Shown here piece by piece: positions 1 to 5,982 of a DNA stretch of 5,982 bases. Each line of letters opens with the position of its first letter. The stretch's first letter is position 1. The notes below the pieces were generated by a model that searched no databases, was not told where the DNA came from, and saw only the letters and a program-made list of their open reading frames with translations. Made by a program: the position numbers and the translations under genes. The stretch lies in contig WQXP01000082.1 of assembly GCA_009784765.1 (NCBI GenBank), positions 1 to 5,982 of the forward strand, written 5' to 3'. The stretch comes from Oscillospiraceae bacterium (GTDB taxonomy: Bacteria > Bacillota > Clostridia > Oscillospirales > Ruminococcaceae).

Positions 1-1667
<1,667 letters not shown>

Positions 1668-2304
1668 AACCTGCAAGAGAGGATTCGATATGAAATACAC
1701 GCTAATGCACAGAAAAATCCCTGTCGCAGAACTCGAAATTGCCGTGGGCAGTTCGACGATTACCGCAGTAACGCGAGTAATCGACCAGAACCGCATACCA
1801 ATCGGCACGAGCATAATGCACGGCAAACCCGACCTTGAGGATATAAACGAATGGTGGCGCGGGCGTTCGATTCCTGCAAGCAGACAGAACTTTCAGTGGA
1901 TTTCACAGCGAATGGGCAATCTCTGCCTGTCCAAGAAACTGCAAATGTCGGCGTTCGGGCTTTCGCTGTCCGACCAATACTGGATTAACCCTGCTGACAG
2001 TCCCCTCGACTGGGACAAAATCAACTTTTGGGGCAATGACTTTTCCGAGGACGTGGGAAATATTCTGTTCGACAACATTCCGAAAGGCAAGCTCAATCTT
2101 GTTTCCCCCGACAATACCTCCGACGGTTGGCTCAAGAAAAAGTGGAAAGTCATTAACGATAAGCGTTGTCTAATCAAGGGTGGAGACGGTTTTCAACAGC
2201 AACCTCTGAATGAAGTAATGGCGACTGCTGTTCTTAGGCGATTAGACATTCCCCACGTCCCCTACACGCTCATTTGGGAGGACGAGTTGCCCTACAGCGG
2301 GTGC

Positions 2305-2307
2305 TAG
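2305..2307 (+). other. In-frame TAG codon splitting the kinase gene
   Basis: The context is TGC TAG TGT. The reading frame is open on both sides, with 31 codons between the stop and the GTG at 2401, and kinase-like sequence resumes at once (CFITAETELI). A single base change from a sense codon such as GAG, AAG or CAG would explain it. Every other complete gene here ends in TAA or TGA. A weak 6-bp stem (2308-2313 with 2323-2328) follows directly. Confidence 0.9.
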
Positions 2308-2820
2308 TGTTTCATAACCGCCGAAACAGAGCTAATCACGGCGTTCAATCTGCACAACACGCAGAAAATCGACAACGCTGATGACCTTTTCGGGCATTAC
2401 GTGAAATGTTGCGAGAGTTTAGGAATCCCGAACGCTCGCCGTGATGTCGAGAAAATGCTTGTTGCGGACTTCCTGATTATGAACTATGACAGACACCTCA
2501 CCAACTTCGGAGCAGTCCGAAATGCCGATACACTCGAATGGCTCGGACTTGCGCCGTTGTTTGACAACGGCACATCGCTGTGGTACAATATACCGACAGG
2601 CATGATTGGCAACGCAAAACTCGACAAGGACAAAAGCCGACCGTTCCGCAGTACCCACAGCGAGCAAATCAAGTTAGTCTGCGACTTCTCGTGGATTGAC
2701 TTCACCGCTCTTGACGGCGTAACAGACGAGTTCCGCACACTGCTCTCGACTTCGCCGTACATGGACGAAGCTCGAATTGAGACAATCTGCAAAGCATTCG
2801 AGGGCAGAGTTGAGTTACTA

Positions 2821-2827
2821 AAGGAGG
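2821..2827 (+). promoter_or_regulatory. Strong ribosome binding site for the small downstream gene
   Basis: AAGGAGG is a perfect Shine-Dalgarno sequence, 7 bases before the ATG at 2835. It lies inside the last codons of the kinase gene. This decides the start at 2835 over the ATG at 2830, which is in the kinase frame, and shows that the small gene can be translated even when the kinase is cut short. Confidence 0.85.
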
Positions 2828-2834
2828 CTATGAC

Positions 2835-3185
2835 ATGAGCATTAAATTCGATTTTCTCTGCAAAGACAGAGTGTTGGCAACTGTGGTAACCGACTACCAA
2901 GTCAAGACCGTATCGGTGCAGAACTTCACCGACGACCCCATAGAACGACCTTTCGGGATTCGAGAGAACCCCACAATCGCCGATTTAGACAGCTTTTTCG
3001 AAAGCCGCTGTTTCCCCGAATCGCGCTACAACAAGAAAGCCGTCTTGAAAGCAATCGGGGTAGACTACTACGACCCCTATCTGATTGTGCAGAAAACTCA
3101 TGGGCGGCAGTTGGACGACTATATGTGGATTAAATTCGAGGGGGAGGAGCTTGACTATGAGCGAGATATTAAACTCCGTGACTAA
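2835..3185 (+). CDS. Stand-alone HipA N-terminal-module paralogue, candidate antitoxin or partner
   Basis: The 116-aa soluble product has no signal peptide or membrane segment. It resembles the first 125 residues of the kinase beside it. LDSFFESRCFPESRYN (51-66) lines up with INEWWRGRSIPASRQN (52-67) of the kinase, and HGRQLDDYMWIK (89-100) with FGLSLSDQYWIN (89-100), at almost the same spacing. It has no kinase motifs. The start codon overlaps the kinase stop as ATGA, a sign of coupled translation and of function as a pair. In the known HipBST systems a small protein, HipS, matches the HipA N-terminal subdomain and restrains the kinase HipT. By analogy this could be an inhibitor or a specificity subunit. 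It differs because the order is reversed and the kinase keeps its own copy of the module. The gene looks intact. The similarity is seen directly; the role is inferred. Confidence 0.8.
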   Translation: MSIKFDFLCKDRVLATVVTDYQVKTVSVQNFTDDPIERPFGIRENPTIADLDSFFESRCFPESRYNKKAVLKAIGVDYYDPYLIVQKTHGRQLDDYMWIKFEGEELDYERDIKLRD

Positions 3186-3204
3186 GTTTGAGGTACCCCG
3201 ATAA
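3157..3204 (+). pseudogene. 15-codon ORF with good ribosome site, possible gene remnant
   Basis: ATG at 3157 follows GGAGG (3143-3147) by 9 bases and opens the frame MSEILNSVTKFEVPR before TAA at 3202. It overlaps the end of the small paralogue gene in another frame. The good ribosome site and overlap suggest the start of a third operon gene whose body is lost. The first residues recall the opening of some Phd/YefM-type antitoxins of Firmicutes, but this is from memory over 14 residues and is weak. A second mini-frame follows (ATG 3206 to TGA 3265, 19 aa, MKQRAVAAMLRGFVEYKNT) with no good ribosome site. Either could be chance. Confidence 0.3.
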
Positions 3205-3261
3205 CATGAAACAACGAGCAGTAGCGGCAATGCTCCGAGGATTCGTGGAGTACAAAAACAC

Positions 3262-3290
3262 TTGACAAATGCAAATTTATCGAATATAAT
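3262..3290 (+). promoter_or_regulatory. Perfect consensus sigma-A promoter of the ATPase gene
   Basis: TTGACA (3262-3267) and TATAAT (3285-3290) are both exact consensus with the optimal 17-base spacer. The expected start is near 3297, giving a leader of about 38 bases before ATG 3335. The spacer and leader are very A/T-rich, unlike the coding DNA around them. A 7-base inverted repeat (TATAATA 3285-3291 and TATTATA 3302-3308) overlaps the -10 box and start region and could be an operator, though such words are common in A/T-rich DNA. The ATPase is therefore likely transcribed apart from the recombinase operon. Confidence 0.85.
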
Positions 3291-3334
3291 ATAAATTAGA
3301 TTATTATAATCACGTTTATAATATGGAGGTTTAT

Positions 3335-4750
3335 ATGAAATTCATAGGAAGAAACAGCGAGTTCAAGGCATTGACCCGCGAATACGAACGCGACAGTGGA
3401 TTTGTCGTAGTCTACGGCAGACGGCGAATCGGAAAAACTACGTTAATCAAAGAATTCATCAAGGACAAGACCGCCCTGTACTTCCTCGCTACCGAGGAAA
3501 TCGAGGGGCAGTCTATGTTGCGGTTCGCAGGAGCGTTGGCAAAGCTAACCGCTCAACCCGCCTTAGCTGATGCGAAATTCGCAAACTGGGAGAGGCTTTT
3601 CGAGAGTGTTGCCGCGTTCAAACCCGACGAAAAGAAAATCATCGTCATAGACGAGTTTCCATATCTCGTGAAAACGAACCCTGCCTTTCCCTCGATTCTG
3701 CAAAGCATTTGGGACGAAAAGCTCAAAGACAGCAACGTCATGCTGATTCTCTGTGGCTCGCAGATTAGCATGATGTACAAGCACACGCTCAGCTATGACA
3801 GCCCGCTCTATGGCAGGCGGACGGCTCAAATGCGGTTGAAACCGCTATCGTTTATGGAACTCTGCCAATCGGACAAGGAATTCACACATGAAGTCGAACG
3901 GTACGCAATCACAGGCGGAGTGCCGAAATATCTTGAATTTTTCGCAGATGGGCGTGAGTTGCAGGAGCAAATCACCGAAACTGTACTGCTCAAGACAGGT
4001 TTGCTGTACGAAGAGCCGTTGTTCCTGTTAAAAGACGAAGTCCGTGAGCCTGTGAACTACTTCTCAATCATCAAGACAATCGCGGCAGGCAACCATAAAA
4101 TCGGCAATATTGCGTCCGTGTTAGAAATGCCGACCACCAAGCTCACACCCTATCTTTTATCGCTGATAGAATTGGGATTCGTGGAAAAACGACTGCCGAT
4201 TACCGAAACGAACCCCGAGAAATCACGCAAGGGACTGTACTTCATCAGCGATAACTTCACGCGATTTTGGTTTAGGTACGTTTATCCCAACAAAGGCGAG
4301 CTTGAACTCGACAATACGCAAGTTGTTCTTGAACAGATTGATTCCGATTTTATCACGAGTTTCGTCGCTTTCGCTTATGAGGACATTTGCACGGACATTT
4401 TCGCAAAGCTCTGTGCGGATAGGTCGATTCCGTTCACGCCGTCAAAAATCGGCTCATACTGGCTGAACGATTACGGCAGGCAGGACACTCAGATTGATGT
4501 CGTTGCCATTGACAATAAAAACAAGCGGATTTTCGTAAGCGAGTGTAAGTACCACGAAAAGCCTGTTGACGCTGACGTTTATTTCAATCTGCAAAGCAAG
4601 GCCGGGAAGTCTAAGGAAATTCAGAAGGCGTTTTCTGACCATGAAATCTTGTATGGCGTTTTCTCGAAAAGCGGGTTTACCGACCGACTGCTTGATGTGG
4701 CGAAAGGGAACGATTCGGTTTGGCTGATTGACGGGAGCGATGTCGTTTAA
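3335..4750 (+). CDS. AAA ATPase of the ATPase_2/DUF234 type with nuclease-like C-terminal domain
   Basis: The 471-aa cytoplasmic protein opens with FIGRNSEF, typical of the archaeal-type ATPase family. Walker A is GRRRIGKT (28-35) and Walker B is IIVIDE (102-107, D106 and E107). A sensor-like LCGSQ lies at 139-143 and the conserved LYGRR, a likely arginine finger, at 158-162. A winged-helix-like part covers about 240-300. The C-terminal DUF234-like domain has E349, then QIDVVA (D388) and SECKY (E403 and K405), the D...ExK pattern of PD-(D/E)XK nucleases. All key residues are present and length is normal. ATG 3335 is chosen because GGAGG (3325-3329) lies 5 bases before it; the ATG at 3323 would overlap that site. 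It has its own promoter and is followed by the repeat at 4768. The family's function is poorly known; a role in defence, DNA transactions or toxin-antitoxin activity is only inferred. Confidence 0.9.
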   Translation: MKFIGRNSEFKALTREYERDSGFVVVYGRRRIGKTTLIKEFIKDKTALYFLATEEIEGQSMLRFAGALAKLTAQPALADAKFANWERLFESVAAFKPDEKKIIVIDEFPYLVKTNPAFPSILQSIWDEKLKDSNVMLILCGSQISMMYKHTLSYDSPLYGRRTAQMRLKPLSFMELCQSDKEFTHEVERYAITGGVPKYLEFFADGRELQEQITETVLLKTGLLYEEPLFLLKDEVREPVNYFSIIKTIAAGNHKIGNIASVLEMPTTKLTPYLLSLIELGFVEKRLPITETNPEKSRKGLYFISDNFTRFWFRYVYPNKGELELDNTQVVLEQIDSDFITSFVAFAYEDICTDIFAKLCADRSIPFTPSKIGSYWLNDYGRQDTQIDVVAIDNKNKRIFVSECKYHEKPVDADVYFNLQSKAGKSKEIQKAFSDHEILYGVFSKSGFTDRLLDVAKGNDSVWLIDGSDVV

Positions 4751-4767
4751 CCCCGCAAACCCGCATG

Positions 4768-4825
4768 GACGCAAGAGAAGAGCAGCGGTGCGGCGGGCTC
4801 TGCCCGACGGCAGGCTGCTTGACAA
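4768..4825 (+). repeat. Diverged third copy of the intergenic hairpin repeat
   Basis: This stretch shares with the left repeats, in the same order and orientation, GACGCA (4768-4773), a GC stem with the same TCT loop (4794-4806, 5 bp), and GCTTGACAA (4817-4825). The spacing differs because of extra bases before the stem. As on the left, a terminator hairpin follows almost at once. It begins 17 bases after the ATPase stop codon. It may mark host DNA at the right edge of the island. Confidence 0.65.
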
Positions 4826-4864
4826 ACAGGGGTACAATCATACATGGCATGATTGTACCCCTGT
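4826..4864 (-). terminator. 16-bp perfect-stem terminator after phoU, possibly bidirectional
   Basis: A perfect 16-bp inverted repeat (4826-4841 with 4849-4864) encloses a 7-base loop. On the minus strand it lies 26 bases past the phoU stop and is followed by TTTG, a short U tract. On the plus strand it lies 75 bases past the ATPase stop and is followed by GTGGTTTA, a poorer tract. It fits a shared terminator between convergent genes. The stem is unusually long and perfect, so a protein-binding site cannot be ruled out. Confidence 0.75.
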
Positions 4865-4890
4865 GGTTTATATTGTGAAGACTCGCTAAC

Positions 4891-5538
4891 TTATTTATGC
4901 TCACCGGTAACAGCGAACTCTGCCCATTCGGCAATGGTTACTGCGTGGTCGGCGATTTTCTCGAAGTATTTCGCAATCAGCAAAATCTCAAGTTGTGAGG
5001 TTGCGTTACTTTGATTTTTTTCATAACTGCTTGACAAATCTGCCATGACTTTGTCGAATAAATCATCAACAATATCGTCTGAGTCGATGGTGTTTCTCGC
5101 TGTTTCAACATCTAACTTTGTGAACGCAGTCACGCTTTTTTCTACCATGAGTGCGGCAGCTTCCGCCATTTCGATGATTTCCTTTGAATCAAGCGTGCTT
5201 TCCTTGGAGAAATAATGCTTCGCGGTATTGGCGATGTCTAAAGCGTTGTCGCCGATACGCTCCATGTCGGTGATTATTTTCAACGCCGCAGAAACAAGAC
5301 GCAAATCACTTGCAACAGGGTGTTGGTGCAACATGATTTTCAAGCAAAGGTTCTCAATGTCTTTTTCTTTGGCATTGATTTCGTGTTCGAGGTTCTCCGC
5401 AGCACCAAGCAAAGAAACGTCTCCGCTTTTGAGGATTTTAACCGTGTTCGCAATGGAACTTCGGATTAAATCCCCCATTACTGTAACTTCGTCATTTAAC
5501 TGTTTCAGTTGATTCATAAAGATTGCTCTCGGCACCAT
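4891..5538 (-). CDS. phoU: Phosphate-specific transport system accessory protein PhoU
   Basis: The 215-aa all-helical protein has the two-repeat PhoU fold of three-helix bundles and the usual length. The first repeat carries EKDIENLCLKIM and, further on, LKIITDMERIGDNALDIA; the second carries LLIAKYFEKIADHAVTIAEW. These ExxxD and E+IxDHA segments hold the metal-binding acidic residues of the family. PhoU is a cytoplasmic negative regulator that links the Pst transporter to the PhoR/PhoB-type two-component system and limits phosphate uptake. ATG at 5538 is chosen because AGAGAGGG lies 7 bases upstream (5553-5546); the ATG at 5517 (MNQLKQ) is a weaker alternative. It follows pstB by 29 bases on the same strand, so the two are one operon whose promoter is outside the window. 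The gene looks intact and is ordinary host content beside the island. Confidence 0.95.
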   Translation of the reverse strand: MVPRAIFMNQLKQLNDEVTVMGDLIRSSIANTVKILKSGDVSLLGAAENLEHEINAKEKDIENLCLKIMLHQHPVASDLRLVSAALKIITDMERIGDNALDIANTAKHYFSKESTLDSKEIIEMAEAAALMVEKSVTAFTKLDVETARNTIDSDDIVDDLFDKVMADLSSSYEKNQSNATSQLEILLIAKYFEKIADHAVTIAEWAEFAVTGEHK

Positions 5539-5567
5539 AATTGTTCCCTCTCTTTTACGCTTAGTTT

Positions 5568-5982
5568 TTACCCGAATCGACCGGTAATGTATTCTAAAGT
5601 TTTAGGATGTTTCGGTTGATTGAAAATAGCAGAAGTTTCAGCCATTTCAACCAAATCGCCCAACAGAAAAAACGCAGTTTTGTCCGAGACGCGAGCCGCC
5701 TGCTGCATATTATGTGTTACGATAATTACAGTGTACTCTTTTTTCAGTTCCTGCATCAAGTCCTCTATTTTGTAAGTAGAGATAGGGTCAAGGGCGCTTG
5801 TCGATTCGTCCATCAGGAGTATTTCAGGTTCAAGGGCAACGGCGCGTGCGATACAAAGGCGTTGCTGCTGTCCGCCCGAGAGCGATAAAGCAGGCTTTTT
5901 CAGACGGTCTTTTACCTCTTCCCATAAAGAGGCACTGCGCAAGCTTTTTTCCACGATTTCATCAAGCTGTGATTTTTTGCTC
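5568..5982 (-). CDS. pstB: Phosphate ABC transporter ATP-binding protein PstB, C-terminal part
   Basis: The frame is open to the right edge, so the N-terminal part with Walker A lies outside. About 137 residues are visible, starting [14 protein letters not shown]. They include the ABC signature LSGGQQQR, Walker B ILLMDE with D-loop SALD, the switch histidine in [13 protein letters not shown], and the typical end YITGRFG before TAA at 5568-5570. PstB hydrolyses ATP to power the PstCA phosphate channel at the inner face of the membrane. The usual MDEPTSALDP reads [10 protein letters not shown] here, a Pro-to-Ser change just after the catalytic glutamate. No frameshift is seen. The pstS, pstC and pstA genes would be expected to the right, outside this window. 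phoU follows after 29 bases. Confidence 0.95.
   Translation of the reverse strand, partial: SKKSQLDEIVEKSLRSASLWEEVKDRLKKPALSLSGGQQQRLCIARAVALEPEILLMDESTSALDPISTYKIEDLMQELKKEYTVIIVTHNMQQAARVSDKTAFFLLGDLVEMAETSAIFNQPKHPKTLEYITGRFG

Larger units (their letters stand above)
1690..2838 (+). pseudogene. HipA/CtkA-like Ser/Thr kinase, interrupted by an in-frame TAG
   Basis: Two open stretches in one frame make a 382-codon HipA-type kinase gene split by TAG at codon 206 (2305-2307). The start ATG at 1690 has AAGAGAGG 7 bases upstream. Residues 1-125 form an N-terminal module ending in SDQYW (94-98). A G-loop-like SPDNTSDGW lies at 139-147, the likely ATP-binding lysine is K163 in CLIKGG, and E175 in PLNE follows. 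After the stop, the frame stays open through FITAETELI and carries the catalytic YDRHLTNFG (D267, N272) and the metal-binding LFDNG (D292). HipA-family kinases phosphorylate protein targets such as glutamyl-tRNA synthetase and act as toxins; the target here is unknown. Termination would leave a 205-aa piece without the catalytic loop. The only start in the second half is a GTG at 2401 without a good ribosome site. No HipB-like repressor gene is present. A nonsense mutation is most likely; read-through or a sequencing error remains possible. Confidence 0.85.

Noticed and set aside
1668..1689. HipB-like HTH antitoxin gene upstream of the kinase
   Set aside because: The gap between the recombinase and the kinase is only 22 bases and no small ORF exists there; no HTH protein is encoded elsewhere in the window.
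2401..2838. Independent gene for the kinase catalytic half starting at GTG 2401
   Set aside because: It is in the same frame as the upstream half, has no good ribosome site, and begins inside kinase sequence that continues from 2308. It is the second part of a broken gene.
2484..2900. Minus-strand open frame of 138 codons over the kinase C-terminal half
   Set aside because: It lies antisense to the catalytic motifs of the kinase and has no family resemblance. I considered it as an antisense toxin regulator but nothing supports it.
3222..3246. Hairpin GAGCA/TGCTC after the small gene as a terminator
   Set aside because: The stem is only 5 bp and no T run follows.
4454..4837. Minus-strand open frame of 127 codons over the ATPase end and the repeat
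   Set aside because: It is antisense to a clear ATPase reading frame with conserved motifs, and its own translation shows no recognisable domain.

Overview
This window looks like a piece of a low-to-mid GC Firmicute chromosome, most likely a gut-type Clostridia or Oscillospiraceae relative. The reasons are strong purine-rich ribosome binding sites, consensus sigma-A promoters, a large serine recombinase of clostridial type, and a phoU-pstB pair. Species cannot be named from the sequence.

Layout. Bases 1-161 hold two near-identical 67-bp tandem copies of a GC-rich hairpin repeat, followed by a rho-independent terminator for a gene lying left of the window. Bases 165-4750 look like a compact acquired island, all on the + strand. 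Its genes are a large serine recombinase (201-1667), a HipA/CtkA-like Ser/Thr kinase gene broken by one in-frame TAG (1690-2838), a 116-aa protein resembling the kinase's own N-terminal module (2835-3185), a possible gene remnant (3157-3204), and an AAA ATPase with a nuclease-like C-terminal domain (3335-4750) under its own perfect consensus promoter. Bases 4751-4890 contain a diverged third copy of the hairpin repeat and a 16-bp perfect-stem terminator. From 4891 to the right edge, the minus strand carries phosphate-uptake genes: complete phoU and the C-terminal part of pstB.

How the genes may work together. The recombinase probably inserted the island. The recombinase, kinase and small protein form one operon with a 22-nt gap and then a 4-nt ATGA overlap. 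The kinase plus small protein resembles a toxin-antitoxin pair of the HipA/HipBST type, with the small protein as candidate antitoxin or specificity subunit. The kinase is interrupted between its ATP-binding half and its catalytic half, so the likely present state is a dead toxin beside an intact partner; recoding of the TAG is a less likely alternative. The ATPase is transcribed separately and has an unknown role. PhoU and PstB belong to the host's Pst phosphate system and converge on the island.

Most notable points: the stand-alone kinase-N-domain paralogue, the single TAG in the kinase, a recombinase promoter placed so that its transcript should be nearly leaderless, and a repeat family at both flanks.
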